Below are positions 34,713 to 46,188 of a stretch of 64,000 nucleotides of DNA, piece by piece; the stretch's first letter is position 1, and the number at the start of each line of letters is the position of its first letter. Position numbers and translations under genes: made by a program. This stretch comes from an uncultured Agathobacter sp. (GTDB lineage Bacteria > Bacillota > Clostridia > Lachnospirales > Lachnospiraceae), in NCBI GenBank assembly GCA_910587655.1, contig CAJUND010000001.1, forward strand, positions 62,001-126,000. Direction: 5' to 3'. The notes under the pieces were generated by a model, which saw only the letters and a list, made by a program, of their open reading frames with translations, was not told the origin of the DNA and did no database searches.

Positions 34713-35816
34713 ATGGCGATTAAATCAATAAAGATATTAAATGTAATGGCATTTCAAAGGCTGTGGCGTAAGAATAACGGGACTTGCAGAGTACCTGATG
34801 CGAAAGCAGGTGATTCATTTTGTGAAGCATTTCAACTACAGTTTTGTGATGGTATTAATATTTTAATTGGTGAGAACGGAGTGGGAAAAACTACTTTGTT
34901 GAAAATGATTTATGCAGCCACACAGTGGTCTGCACCAAAAAAAGACGCGGGAAAAACGCAGAGACTTGTGCAGTTTTTTTCCAGCAGTCTTTCAGATACT
35001 GACTTGTTGAAAAATGCCGAAGGATACTCATATTTTGAGATATCAGACGGAACACATAAATTTACTTACAGTTTGTCCCATAAGTCTGTCTGGGATTTTG
35101 ATGACTGGCTGGGATTAAATATTTCATCTGTTTTTATACCCACGATGGAAATGCTGTCACATTCGCAGGGATTTCTTGCGTTGAACCAGAAATATAAGCT
35201 TCCCTTTGATGGCACACAGGTAGATATTGTTGTAAATGCATCTTTGCCGGAAACGAGAGAATTGCCGGATTATATGGAAAGGATTCTGGATAGAATCAGC
35301 AATGTGATTGACGGAACCATTATTGTGGAAAATGATATTTTTTATTTGCTGAAAAAAGATGGAAGAAAGATTGATTTTTCACTGGAAGCAGAAGGTTTGA
35401 GAAAATTAGGACTGCTTTGGAAACTGATTCGGAATGGATTATTGGAGAAGGGAACAGTGCTGTTGTGGGATGAGCCGGAAGCGAATCTGAATCCGGAATT
35501 ATTTCCTCTTATCGTGGATATACTGCTTGAACTGGAAGATTCTGGGATACAGATATTTATTGCAACACACAGCTATAATCTTGCAAAATATTTTGAACTT
35601 CGAAGAAAAAATGACGGGCAGGTACAGTATCATAATCTGTACAAGGATTCATCGGAAGTAGCAGAAGAGTATGATTGGTTTCATGATTCCGTTTCAGGGG
35701 AAGAAGGCATTTTTAGTAAATCTGCGTATTTTTTAGGCGAGTTAAAAGGGAACAGGATTGTTGATGCAGATGATAAATTACTGGATGAAGCACTGAAGAA
35801 AAATCTGATGGATTAG
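34713..35816 (+). CDS. AAA (SMC/RecF-like) ATPase of a two-gene defence-like system
   Basis: A 367-residue ATPase. Walker A GENGVGKTT lies near residue 53, an insertion follows, and Walker B VLLWDEPEANLNPELFPLI and FIATHSYNLAKYF lie toward the C-terminus, as in AAA_15/AAA_21 proteins. Its stop is 10 bp before a putative nuclease gene. ATPase-nuclease pairs of this design are common in anti-phage loci, and this one lies between AbiE and a type I restriction locus. I cannot match it to a named system. Confidence 0.75.
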   Translation: MAIKSIKILNVMAFQRLWRKNNGTCRVPDAKAGDSFCEAFQLQFCDGINILIGENGVGKTTLLKMIYAATQWSAPKKDAGKTQRLVQFFSSSLSDTDLLKNAEGYSYFEISDGTHKFTYSLSHKSVWDFDDWLGLNISSVFIPTMEMLSHSQGFLALNQKYKLPFDGTQVDIVVNASLPETRELPDYMERILDRISNVIDGTIIVENDIFYLLKKDGRKIDFSLEAEGLRKLGLLWKLIRNGLLEKGTVLLWDEPEANLNPELFPLIVDILLELEDSGIQIFIATHSYNLAKYFELRRKNDGQVQYHNLYKDSSEVAEEYDWFHDSVSGEEGIFSKSAYFLGELKGNRIVDADDKLLDEALKKNLMD

Positions 35817-35826
35817 GGAGAAGGAT

Positions 35827-36369
35827 ATGCAGGACGATAAGATAAAAAAGATATTTCAAGATGAAAACGGTAAGGTACAATTTGATTTTTCTGATGCTGT
35901 AAATGTATTTGAGCCTCATGATTTGTCAAAATTGTATTCAGATTATCTGTCGGATGTGGATTTTGTGTTGGAAGAGAAAGAAAAGCTGATATGTCTGGAA
36001 TATAAAAATGCAAATATTAAAAATGCTGATAATCCCAAAGCATTCCAACAGAAGCTTGCAGAAGAAGCATTTTGGAAAAAAGCAGTTAAAAAGTTTTATG
36101 GAACCATGTTTCTTGTCTGGGCATGCAATCAAAATCCATTGGAGAAACCAGTGCAGTATGTTTTGCTGATAGAAAGCACCCCTGGTATGGATAATGCCTT
36201 AAAGAAAAGATTTATTATGAAAATGATGCGTCAACTGCCATTTAAATATAATGCACGGAGTGAAATCCGCAGAAAAGTAATTGATGAATTTTGTCTGGTG
36301 GATTTAAAGGAGTGGGAGGAAAAGTATCCTCAGTATCCAATTTGCGGTTTGGAGCCGGAGGAGATTTAA
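35827..36369 (+). CDS. Putative PD-(D/E)xK nuclease partner of the ATPase
   Basis: A 180-residue soluble protein. DVDFVLEEKEKLICLEYKNA has the Asp ... Glu-x-Lys spacing of the PD-(D/E)xK nuclease core, but no family is recognised and the rest is helical. It is tightly linked to the upstream ATPase gene. It could instead be a non-catalytic partner. The GGGAGAAGG site supports the ATG. Confidence 0.5.
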   Translation: MQDDKIKKIFQDENGKVQFDFSDAVNVFEPHDLSKLYSDYLSDVDFVLEEKEKLICLEYKNANIKNADNPKAFQQKLAEEAFWKKAVKKFYGTMFLVWACNQNPLEKPVQYVLLIESTPGMDNALKKRFIMKMMRQLPFKYNARSEIRRKVIDEFCLVDLKEWEEKYPQYPICGLEPEEI

Positions 36370-36404
36370 GCAAACATTTTAATAGCATTGGAGGATCATA
36401 CATA

Positions 36405-37973
36405 ATGGCAGATGCAAAAAAGGAACAGGAAAGAGAAGAACTGCACAGGGCAATATGATCAATTGCGGATGATTTAAGAGGCAGTGTTGATGGATGGGAT
36501 TTTAAGTCGTATGTACTTGGAATCATGTTTTACCGTTATATATCAGAAAATCTCACGAACTATATTAATACAGATGAATGGAAATCAGGTGATGCAGGGT
36601 TTGATTATACAGTATTGTCTGATGAAGATGCCGAATAGGCAAGGGCAGATATGATAAGAACGAAAGGATTCTTTATATTGCCGTCAGAGCTGTTTTGCAA
36701 TGTCAGAAAAAAGGCGAAAGAGGACGAAAATCTGAATATGACACTGGAGCAGGCATTTCATCATATTGAGGAATCAGCAAGGGGAAGTGACAGCGAGGAA
36801 AATTTTTCCGGTCTGTTTGATGATATTGATGTCAACAGCAATAAATTAGGGGCGACTGTTGCAAAAAGAAACGAAAAACTTGTAAAGCTGCTGGACGGCG
36901 TCGGGGAGATGAAGCTGGGAAATTATCAGGATAATACGATAGATGCCTTTGGCGATGCCTATGAATATTTGATGAGTATGTATGCATCCAATGCAGGTAA
37001 ATCCGGCGGAGAATTTTTTACACCGCAGGAAGTATCGGAGCTTCTGACAAGACTGGCAGTGGCGGGAAAAAAGGAAGTGAATAAAGTATATGATCCGGCG
37101 TGCGGTTCGGGCTCTCTGTTATTAAAAGCGGCAAAAATTTTAGGAAAAGACCATGTAAGGCAGGGATTTTTCGGACAGGAAATTAACCTGACTACATACA
37201 ATCTTTGCCGTATCAATATGTTTTTACATGACATTGATTATGATAAATTTGATGTTGCACATGAGGACACGTTAGTATCGCCGCGGCATTGGGACGATGA
37301 ACCTTTTGAAGCCATTGTAAGTAATCCCCCATACTCCATTAAATGGGAGGGTGATAATAATCCCGTATTGATTAATGACCCGAGGTTTTCCCCGGCAGGT
37401 GTTCTTGCGCCCAAAAGCAAGGCGGATCTGGCGTTTATTATGCATTCCCTGTCATGGCTTGCAACCAACGGAACGGCAGCAGTTGTATGTTTTCCGGGAA
37501 TCATGTACCGTGGCGGCGCGGAAAAGAAAATCAGGCAGTATTTGATTGATAATAACTTCATTGATACCATTATCCAGCTGCCGGGCAATTTGTTTTTTGG
37601 AACATCTATTACAACCTGCATTATGGTTTTAAAGAAATCAAAATCCGAGAACAAAACCTTGTTTATTGATGCGTCTAAAGAATTTGTGAAGATTACAAAT
37701 AATAATAAGCTGACGGATGAAAATATTCAAAAGATTGTTAGTGTATTTGTAAGCAGAGAGGATACCCAGTATTTTTCCCGTCTGGTTTCCAATCCGGAGA
37801 TTGCAGAGCAGGATTATAATTTATCTGTCAGCACTTATGTAGAACCGGAAGATACCAGGGAAGTAATTGATATTAAGGCGCTGAATAAGGAAATTGCGGA
37901 GATTGTTGCAAGGGAGCAGGTGCTGCGGGAGGAAATTGATAGGATTATTGCGGAAATCGAGGTGGATGAGTAA
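36405..37973 (+). pseudogene. hsdM: Type I restriction-modification methylase, interrupted by two stop codons
   Basis: The frame begins MADAKKEQEREELHRAI, then meets TGA (36456-36458) where the family has Trp, continues SIADDLRGSVDGWDFKSYVLGIMFYRY, meets TAG (36636-36638), and then runs open to 37973. SAM motif I VYDPACGSGSLL and catalytic NPPY (SNPPYSIKW) are intact. Restart at the ATG of 36651 would give a 440-residue protein lacking about 80 residues of the HsdM N-terminal domain. A GGAGG site precedes 36405. Overlaps the next gene by ATG/TAA. Confidence 0.85.
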
Positions 37974-39079
37974 TGAATAATTTGTCTGATACATCGAACA
38001 ATATTCTTATGGAAAATTATAAGAATACAAACAATATTACAAATGAAATAGGTGAGCTTATCCTTTCGGCACAACAGACCGCGTATAGGGCAGTCGATGC
38101 AATTCTCCTGCAGAGAAACTGGTTAATTGGCAAACGTATTGCGGAAGAGGAGTTGGAGGGTAAAGATAGGGCGGATTATGGTCTGGAGATAATAAAAAAG
38201 CTGTCAAGAGAACTGGGAAAGCAATTTGGAAAAGGTTTTGCAAAAACAAATCTTTATAGCTTTTATTTATTTTATAAGACATATCCGGAGATTTTCCACA
38301 CAGCGTGTGGAAAATCTGAGTTGTTATCTTGGTCGCATTATCGTCTGTTGATTCATGTTGATGACAGTAAGGCAAGGGAATGGTATCGGAAAGAAGCCTA
38401 TGAACAGACATGGAGTTTCCGAACATTGCAGAGAAACATCAATACGCAGTATTATTACCGCCTGTTGCAGTCGCGGAATAAAGGCACTGTAGAAACTGAG
38501 ATGAAAGAAAAAACTTTGAATTATCAAAATGATAAGTTTGAGTTTGTAAAGAATCCAGTAATTGCTGAATTTATGGGGCTGTCTGCCAATACAGATATGA
38601 CAGAAAGTGATTTGGAAACTGCTATCTTAAATAACCTCCAAAAATTTTTAATGGAACTTGGAAAAGGCTATGCTTTTGTGGCAAGACAGCAGCATATTCA
38701 TACGGAAAAAGAAGATTATTACATTGATTTGGTGTTTTATAACTATATCTTAAAATGTTTTGTGTTGATTGATTTGAAAACAAATAAAATTACACATCAG
38801 GATGTAGGACAGATGGACATGTATGTTCGTATGTATGATGAATTAAAAAAAGGAGATGACGACAATCCAACAATTGGGATTGTACTCTGCGAAGAAACGG
38901 ACGAGGATATTGCGAGATATTCGATTCTTCATGGTAATGAACAGTTATTTGCTTCCAAATATAAGTTATATCTGCCAGATGAGGATGAACTGAGACGGGA
39001 AATTAGCAGACAGAAAGCGATTTTTCAGTTACAGCAAATGGAGAAAGCTGGTATGAAGGAGGCAGGTGCAGATGAGTAG
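37973..39079 (+). CDS. DUF1016 / YhcG-type PD-(D/E)xK nuclease-like protein
   Basis: A 368-residue protein. The N-terminal DUF1016 region (SAQQTAYRAVDAILLQRNWLIGKRI, SHYRLLIHVDDSKAREWY) is followed by the nuclease-like domain with YYIDLVFYNYILKCFVLIDLKT, an Asp ... D-x-K core. Such genes often sit inside type I restriction operons; their role is unclear. It overlaps hsdM by 1 bp and the hsdS remnant by 8 bp. Confidence 0.85.
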   Translation: MNNLSDTSNNILMENYKNTNNITNEIGELILSAQQTAYRAVDAILLQRNWLIGKRIAEEELEGKDRADYGLEIIKKLSRELGKQFGKGFAKTNLYSFYLFYKTYPEIFHTACGKSELLSWSHYRLLIHVDDSKAREWYRKEAYEQTWSFRTLQRNINTQYYYRLLQSRNKGTVETEMKEKTLNYQNDKFEFVKNPVIAEFMGLSANTDMTESDLETAILNNLQKFLMELGKGYAFVARQQHIHTEKEDYYIDLVFYNYILKCFVLIDLKTNKITHQDVGQMDMYVRMYDELKKGDDDNPTIGIVLCEETDEDIARYSILHGNEQLFASKYKLYLPDEDELRREISRQKAIFQLQQMEKAGMKEAGADE

Positions 39080-39197
39080 GTTGGCAGAGCTGATACAGGA
39101 ACTTTGTTCGAATGGGGTAAGAATTTACAGAATTGATGAACTTTGTGATATTTCACGAGGAAGAGTCATATCCAAAGATTATAAAGGAAGCGTATGA
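39072..39197 (+). pseudogene. 5' fragment of an hsdS gene
   Basis: Forty-one codons starting MSRLAELIQELCSNGVRIYRI and ending SRGRVISKDYKGS match the start of HsdS proteins, then the frame passes into DUF1016-like sequence and stops. This marks the junction of a deletion or recombination. Confidence 0.75.
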
Positions 39198-39475
39198 GCA
39201 GACTTGGAGTACGAAAACTTTGCATTAGCAGAAAACAAGTGCATACCAGAAAAATAAGTTTGAAGTGCTATGTATTCATTAATTTGAAAATGGGAATAAT
39301 TATGCATCAGAATATAGGATAGATTGATATGTGTATTTGGGTGTATGATGAGCTGAAATGCAAGACGGGAGATAACCTCACGATGTCAAAGTATATGACT
39401 TATCTGCCAACGAAAGAATAGCATAAGTAAGATAGAAATAGAACGACAGAAAGAGATATTTTATATGCAGCAACC
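39188..39475 (+). pseudogene. Decayed second copy of the DUF1016 gene
   Basis: Scattered frames match the intact gene at 37973: EAYEQTWSTKTLH, YQKNKFEV, LKCYVFINLKMGIIMHQNIG, MYDELK-like VYDELKCKTGDN, SKYMTYLPT, and EIERQKEIFYMQQ. There are several stops and shifts and internal deletions. Confidence 0.75.
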
Positions 39476-39503
39476 GACATTGGGGGGGATAGTGGGGAGA
39501 AGG

Positions 39504-39745
39504 ATGAGTAAATTAGATACCATAATCCTGTTGATGTTTTGTAAGCAGAGAGGATACCTTGTACTTTTCGGTTAGGTTCAAATTTAGGGATTGCAGGGCA
39601 GGATTACAGTTTGTCTGTCAGCACTTATGTAGAATTGGGAGATATCAGGGAAGTAATTGATATTAAAGTGTGGAATAAAGAAATGGTGGAGATTGTTGTG
39701 AGGGAGTAGGCGATGCGGGAGAAGATTGAAGGGGAGATTATGTGT
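39504..39745 (+). pseudogene. Decayed hsdS start fused to the 3' end of a second hsdM
   Basis: MSKLDT at 39504 resembles an hsdS start. From about 39526, the DNA aligns to the last ~220 bp of hsdM (37730-37960), including GTAAGCAGAGAGGATACC and CTGTCAGCACTTATGTAGAA, with substitutions, small deletions and stops. Between 39746 and 39842 I see no gene. Confidence 0.75.
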
Positions 39746-39842
39746 AGATCAATAAAACAGATGAATTGTATAGAAAATATATTGACGATGTAATCAGTGC
39801 TTCTTGAATGGGTAAATAATATTGTAAGAAGGTGAAATTACG

Positions 39843-40557
39843 ATGAATAATGATTGGCATGAGGATAAAAAAATAATTGAAAATTTTACAATATCAATAG
39901 ATCGTTATATGAGTAAGCGGAAAAGGGAAAAGAAATTTAATAAAAAAGATTTTATTACTATTTGTGAAGTAATGGCGTATGTTATGTTAAAATGGGTAGG
40001 AGAAACATGGGTGGGGTGCAAAAAGGAAAGAGAAGTAGAGAACCAATATCAGAAATTTTGGGAAATGATCAATCGGTTTATTTGTTTTTTACAAATGATG
40101 AAATATGATATTTCGGAAATGGAAAAAGCGTTTTTAGATAGTATTATATATAATGGATTTATATATAGATACTTAGGAGTCAGTTCTTCAGCATATAGAG
40201 ATAAAAAAACAGAACCATATTTTAGTCCAATATATGTTTCGTGGAGTAAGGAAAAAGAAAATTCATATTTTAAAGCTAAGCTATATGGAAGCATAACACG
40301 CTTGCATTGTAATATTAAGTCACCATATTTTGGGATGGATATTGAAGGATTCGACGCCTTTTATGAATCATACATTAATAAAGGAATAAATTTGGCCAGA
40401 GGACATGAGAGAGAAGTTGTTTTTCCTACAATCAAGAATCAAATATACAAAATTGAGTATTTAGAATATAAGGAAGATATGGACGGAGATATAAAAGAAA
40501 TTAGTACAATAATTCCACGATATTCAAATGGTATAGATAATTTTGGAGGATTTAAAA

Positions 40558-40574
<17 letters not shown>
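39843..40574 (+). CDS. Unknown protein inserted in the restriction locus (243 aa)
   Basis: A soluble, basic, aromatic-rich protein with no recognised domain. The DNA is much more AT-rich than hsdM or hsdR, suggesting separate acquisition. It lies between the relics and hsdS and overlaps the hsdS start by 17 bp, as cargo genes in variable type I loci often do. GAAGGTG ribosome site. Possibly another defence component. Confidence 0.6.
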
Positions 40575-41817
<1,243 letters not shown>

Positions 41818-41834
41818 TTAAACTGTTACAATAT

Positions 41835-42383
41835 GTGTTTGGATACGTAATGCTGCCCTTAGCTGATGTTGCAAAAAGTTTTCGCGGAGAATATATCACG
41901 AAGAATAAAACACATACGGGTAGTGTTCCGGTTATTCTTGGAGGACAAGAACCGGCATACTATATTGATAAATCAAATCATGAAGGGGAAATTATTGTTG
42001 TTGCAAGAAGCGGCGCATCAGCAGGATTTGTTTCTTATTGGAATGAACCGATTTTTGTGACGGATGGATTTGGTTTCGAAGCGAAAGAAGATGTTGTTAT
42101 ACCTCGGTTTCTTTATTATCTTATGAAAAATAAAGAGCAGGATTTTAATGCAATGAAGCGGGGAGCTGGTGTTCCTCACGTAAGTGGAGAAAATCTTGAG
42201 AGGGTTTGTTTTCCTATTCCATCAATTCAAGAGCAAAAACATATTGTAGAATTAATTGACCATTTTGATGCTATCTGTAACGATATTTCTAAAGGTCTGC
42301 CAGCAGAAATCGAGGCCCGCCAGAAACAGTACGAATATTACAGAGATAAATTACTTTCCTTCAAAGAAAAAACGAACGATTAA
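41835..42383 (+). CDS. Third HsdS target-recognition domain, out of frame with hsdS
   Basis: A 182-residue half-HsdS: one recognition domain (MLPLADVAKSFRGEYITKNKTHTGSVPVILGG...) and a conserved spacer (LIDHFDAICNDISKGLPAEIEARQKQYEYYRDKLLSF) like the one ending hsdS. The frame is open through the GACA tract with no stop, so one added unit (+4) or two lost units (-8) joins it to hsdS. Taken alone it would start at GTG 41835, without a ribosome site. Its separate expression is therefore doubtful. Confidence 0.7.
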   Translation: MFGYVMLPLADVAKSFRGEYITKNKTHTGSVPVILGGQEPAYYIDKSNHEGEIIVVARSGASAGFVSYWNEPIFVTDGFGFEAKEDVVIPRFLYYLMKNKEQDFNAMKRGAGVPHVSGENLERVCFPIPSIQEQKHIVELIDHFDAICNDISKGLPAEIEARQKQYEYYRDKLLSFKEKTND

Positions 42384-42395
42384 GGAGACCGAGTT

Positions 42396-45300
42396 ATGAG
42401 CAGTACATACAATATCGTGCTTTCAACCAGTGAGAGCACCGTTGTAACGGAATATACACCCGAACAAAAACGTTCCGATGCTTACCAGAGTGAGGCGGCC
42501 CTTGAAAGGGAATTTATTCGCATGCTGGAAGAACAGGGGTATGAATATCTGGAAATTCATAACGCCGCTTCCATGGAACAGAATCTGCGCAGACAGCTGG
42601 AACGTCTGAATGAATATACTTTTACCCAAAAAGAATGGGAGGAATTTTTTAAGAATCAGCTTGCAAACAGCAATGAGGGTATCGTTGATAAAACGAGAAC
42701 GATTCAGGAGGATTCTGTAAAAAATCTGATCAGGGAGAACGGGACAACACAGAATATCTGTCTGATTGATAAAAAGAATATTCATAATAATTATCTGCAG
42801 GTTATTAACCAGTATGCTGCAGGTGAGGGGACGCATGATAACCGCTATGATGTTACCATTCTGGTAAACGGACTTCCCCTGGTTCACGTGGAATTAAAGC
42901 GCAGGGGGATACCGCTGACAGAAGCCTTTAACCAGATTGACCGTTACCAGAGGGAAAGTTTCTGGTCTGGTTCCGGTTTGTATGAATATGTTCAGATTTT
43001 TGTCATTTCAAATGGAACCCATACAAAATATTATTCCAATACCACCCGTGACAGTGCAATTGAGGAGCAGAAAAGAAACACAAGAAAAAAGAGTAAAAAG
43101 ACTTCCAACAGTTTTAAATTTACTTCTTTCTGGGCGGATGGCAATAATAAAATAATATCGGATTTGGTTGATTTCACAAAGACATTTTTTGCAAAGCACA
43201 CACTCTTAAATATTCTGACAAAATATTGTATTTTCACTTCGGAACAGATGCTTCTTGTTATGCGCCCTTATCAGATTGTTGCGACAGAACGGATTATCAA
43301 CCGTATTGAGGTTGCAAACAATTATAAGAAAATGGGCAGTGTTTCCGGCGGCGGTTATATCTGGCATACAACGGGAAGTGGAAAAACATTAACATCATTT
43401 AAAGCAGCAAGACTTGCGGCGATTCTGCCTTATATAGAAAAAGTCATTTTTGTTGTGGACAGAAAAGACCTCGACTACCAGACTATGAAAGAATATGACC
43501 GCTTTGAAAAAGGTGCCGCAAACGGAAATAAAAGCACAAAAATTCTCCAGAGGCAGCTGGAGAACAAGGATGAAAAAGGGAATTTTCATGAATATAAAAT
43601 TATAGTGACAACGATTCAAAAACTGGGGGAATTTGTTAAAAGAAATAAATACCATCCCGTTTATCACCAGCATCTTGTTATGATATTTGATGAATGCCAT
43701 AGGTCACAGTTCGGGGAATTGCATTCACAAATTGTAAAGAATTTTAAAAATTATCATATCTTTGGATTCACGGGCACGCCAATTTTTGCAGATAATGCAA
43801 AGACAGGGGGTAATCCGGAATTAAAAACAACAGAGCAGGCATTTGGTGACAAGCTGCATACATATACAATTGTTGACGCTATCAATGATGAAAATGTACT
43901 TCCGTTCCGTATTGATTTTGTGGATACATTGAAGCTAAGGGATATCGTTACTGATAAGCCGGTGGAGGCTATTAACAGTAAAGAGGTTTTGGAAAGTCCG
44001 CAACGCGTACAGGAAATTGTTGACTATATCCTTGACCATTTTGACCAGAAGACGCAAAGAAATAGTTATTATAGTTTGCAGGGACAGAGGATAAATGGCT
44101 TTAATTCCATTTTTGCGGTCAGCTCCATAGAAATGGCGAAGAAATATTATCTTACATTTAAGAAGCGGATGGAAGATAAAAGCAAATATTTAACAGTAGC
44201 AACAATTTTTTCGTTTGGAGCCAATGAGGAAGATGGTGCCGCCGGTATATTGTCAGAAGAAGATTTTGACACGGAGGGACTGGATGTAACTGCAAAAGAA
44301 TTTTTAGACAGTGCGATTGAAGATTATAATAGAATATTTAAAACAAATTTTGATTCATCCGCTAAAGGATTTCAGGATTACTATAAAGATTTGTCGGACA
44401 GGGTGAAGAAAAGGGAAGTTGACCTTTTAATAGTGGTAAATATGTTTCTGACCGGATTTGATGCAACAACCCTTAATACGTTATGGGTGGATAAAAATTT
44501 AAGACAGCACGGACTGATACAGGCATTTTCCAGAACGAACCGTATTTTAAATACCGTAAAAGCATATGGAAATATTGTTTGTTTCAGGGACTTGCAGCAG
44601 GAAACAAACGAGGCGATTGCTTTGTTTGGGGATAAAAATGCAGCAGGCACCGTATTGCTGAAATCCTATGAAGATTATTATTATGGGTGTGATGATAATG
44701 GAAAACACCAGAAAGGATATGAGGAACGAATTGCAGAACTTTTGCAGAAATATCCTCTGGGCGTGGAAATTCTGGGAGAGCAAAAGGAGAAGGATTTTGT
44801 TGTCTTGTTTGGCAATATTCTCCGGCTGAGGAATATTTTATCTGCTTTTGATAGGTTTGAGGGAAATGAGATTTTATCCCCAAGGGATTTTCAGGATTAT
44901 ACAGGAATTTATACGGATATTTATGAGGAACTCAGAACTCGGAAACCAGATGAGGAGAGTATTATTCATGATGTTGTTTTTGAGATGGAACTGGTAAAGC
45001 AGGTGGAAGTAAATATTGATTATATTCTGATGCTGGTTGCAAAATACCATGATTCCCATTGTAAGGATAAAGAAATTCTGGTTTCTATTGAAAAAGCAAT
45101 AAAATCCAGTCTGGAGCTGCGTTCCAAGAAAGAGTTGATTGAACAGTTTCTGGAACGGGTAAACGTGAATACAAAAGTAGAATCCGACTGGAAAGAATTT
45201 GTGCGTAAACAGAAAGATATTGATTTGAATAAGGTTATTTCCACTTGCCGGTTAAAGCCGGAGGAAACCAGAACATTTATTGCAAATTCGTTTCGGGATG

Positions 45301-45536
45301 GTGTCCTTCGCACTACGGGAACGGATTTTGACCAGATATTACCTCCAGTATCACGTTTTGGCGGTGGCAGGGAAAAAATCAAGAATGAAGTGCTGGAAGA
45401 ATTGAAGAAGTATTTTGATAAATATTTTGGACTGGTAACGCCTGACATGACTTTTGCGGTACAGCAGTATCAGGTGAATGAAAATGCGGATTATGTGATG
45501 GTTGCTGAATCGCGGATGCCGTTTGATAGTTTGTAA
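42396..45536 (+). CDS. hsdR: Type I restriction endonuclease/translocase subunit
   Basis: A 1046-residue protein with N-terminal nuclease core (YDVTILVNGLPLVHVELKRRG, Asp ... E-x-K) and SF2 motor: Walker A HTTGSGKT, DECH box (FDECHRSQFG), GFTGTP, and motif VI QAFSRTNR. C-terminal helical domain complete. It follows the third HsdS domain by 12 bp with an AAGGAGACC site. The gene is intact, although its methylase is interrupted. Confidence 0.95.
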   Translation: MSSTYNIVLSTSESTVVTEYTPEQKRSDAYQSEAALEREFIRMLEEQGYEYLEIHNAASMEQNLRRQLERLNEYTFTQKEWEEFFKNQLANSNEGIVDKTRTIQEDSVKNLIRENGTTQNICLIDKKNIHNNYLQVINQYAAGEGTHDNRYDVTILVNGLPLVHVELKRRGIPLTEAFNQIDRYQRESFWSGSGLYEYVQIFVISNGTHTKYYSNTTRDSAIEEQKRNTRKKSKKTSNSFKFTSFWADGNNKIISDLVDFTKTFFAKHTLLNILTKYCIFTSEQMLLVMRPYQIVATERIINRIEVANNYKKMGSVSGGGYIWHTTGSGKTLTSFKAARLAAILPYIEKVIFVVDRKDLDYQTMKEYDRFEKGAANGNKSTKILQRQLENKDEKGNFHEYKIIVTTIQKLGEFVKRNKYHPVYHQHLVMIFDECHRSQFGELHSQIVKNFKNYHIFGFTGTPIFADNAKTGGNPELKTTEQAFGDKLHTYTIVDAINDENVLPFRIDFVDTLKLRDIVTDKPVEAINSKEVLESPQRVQEIVDYILDHFDQKTQRNSYYSLQGQRINGFNSIFAVSSIEMAKKYYLTFKKRMEDKSKYLTVATIFSFGANEEDGAAGILSEEDFDTEGLDVTAKEFLDSAIEDYNRIFKTNFDSSAKGFQDYYKDLSDRVKKREVDLLIVVNMFLTGFDATTLNTLWVDKNLRQHGLIQAFSRTNRILNTVKAYGNIVCFRDLQQETNEAIALFGDKNAAGTVLLKSYEDYYYGCDDNGKHQKGYEERIAELLQKYPLGVEILGEQKEKDFVVLFGNILRLRNILSAFDRFEGNEILSPRDFQDYTGIYTDIYEELRTRKPDEESIIHDVVFEMELVKQVEVNIDYILMLVAKYHDSHCKDKEILVSIEKAIKSSLELRSKKELIEQFLERVNVNTKVESDWKEFVRKQKDIDLNKVISTCRLKPEETRTFIANSFRDGVLRTTGTDFDQILPPVSRFGGGREKIKNEVLEELKKYFDKYFGLVTPDMTFAVQQYQVNENADYVMVAESRMPFDSL

Positions 45537-45557
45537 AATGATTTTTGGGAACGACCC

Positions 45558-45592
45558 GGGTAAGATACCTTTTAATTAAAGGTGTCTTACCC
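45558..45592. repeat. Long inverted repeat after hsdR
   Basis: GGGTAAGATACCTTT and AAAGGTGTCTTACCC pair over 15 bp (one wobble) across 5 nt, between converging genes. There is no T tract on either side, so it may act as a bidirectional transcription block or mark an island boundary. Confidence 0.5.
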
Positions 45593-45627
45593 AGTACCAG
45601 AGTCGTACCCTATAAAAACAAAAACTA

Positions 45628-46188
45628 TCATTCCTCCATCAAACCATATACAATACTGCCTGCAACCTGCCCGCAAACCTGCTCACCAAAAATCCCTTCC
45701 AAAGCATCTGCAATTACCTTTACCGCAATATCCGCTTCCCGCTGTCCAATCACCGCAAGCGGCAGCAGTATAAGAAATAACGGTTTGTCCGCCGCGCTCC
45801 CGGCATAATTTAACAAGTCTGAAAACGGAAAAATATGAATCCTGTAATCCGGTCCCGTGCAGGCAATCTGTTTATCGTTCACATAATAAATAATATCTCC
45901 CGGATGAAATTCCACCTTTAACATATGCTCAGCAGAAAGCCTGCAAATAAGTGCTGCAGGTTCATCAACGCAGCCGTCTGCTTCATCAAAAACTCCGTCA
46001 TAATATCCGGTAAAATCATTCCACCATTCAAAATCCGCCAGCCCGTTTTCTTCTATCAGTTCTACAAGCGATGAATCGGTTTTTTCATCCATTGCCGTAG
46101 GAAAAGATGATGCTACAAAGCATTTCCAGAAGCTTGTGCTCAAAATTTTTGTATCATCAAGAGTAAAAAATTTCATCTGTCTGCTCAT
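45628..46188 (-). CDS. Unknown protein, possibly immunity-protein-like (186 aa)
   Basis: A soluble acidic protein with conserved-looking FEWWNDFTGYYDGVFDEADGCVDEPAALICRLSAEHMLKVEFHPGDIIYYVNDKQIACTGPDY. The acidic composition and WW pair recall predicted immunity proteins of polymorphic toxin systems (an Imm19-like family), but I am not sure of that match. It overlaps the GNAT gene by 4 bp, so the two are coupled. Confidence 0.5.
   Translation of the reverse strand: MSRQMKFFTLDDTKILSTSFWKCFVASSFPTAMDEKTDSSLVELIEENGLADFEWWNDFTGYYDGVFDEADGCVDEPAALICRLSAEHMLKVEFHPGDIIYYVNDKQIACTGPDYRIHIFPFSDLLNYAGSAADKPLFLILLPLAVIGQREADIAVKVIADALEGIFGEQVCGQVAGSIVYGLMEE

Noticed and set aside
36456..36638. Recoding of TGA/TAG in hsdM (selenocysteine, pyrrolysine or read-through)
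   Set aside because: The two different stops replace ordinary residues, no insertion element is seen, and HsdM has no such known biology; nonsense mutation is simpler.
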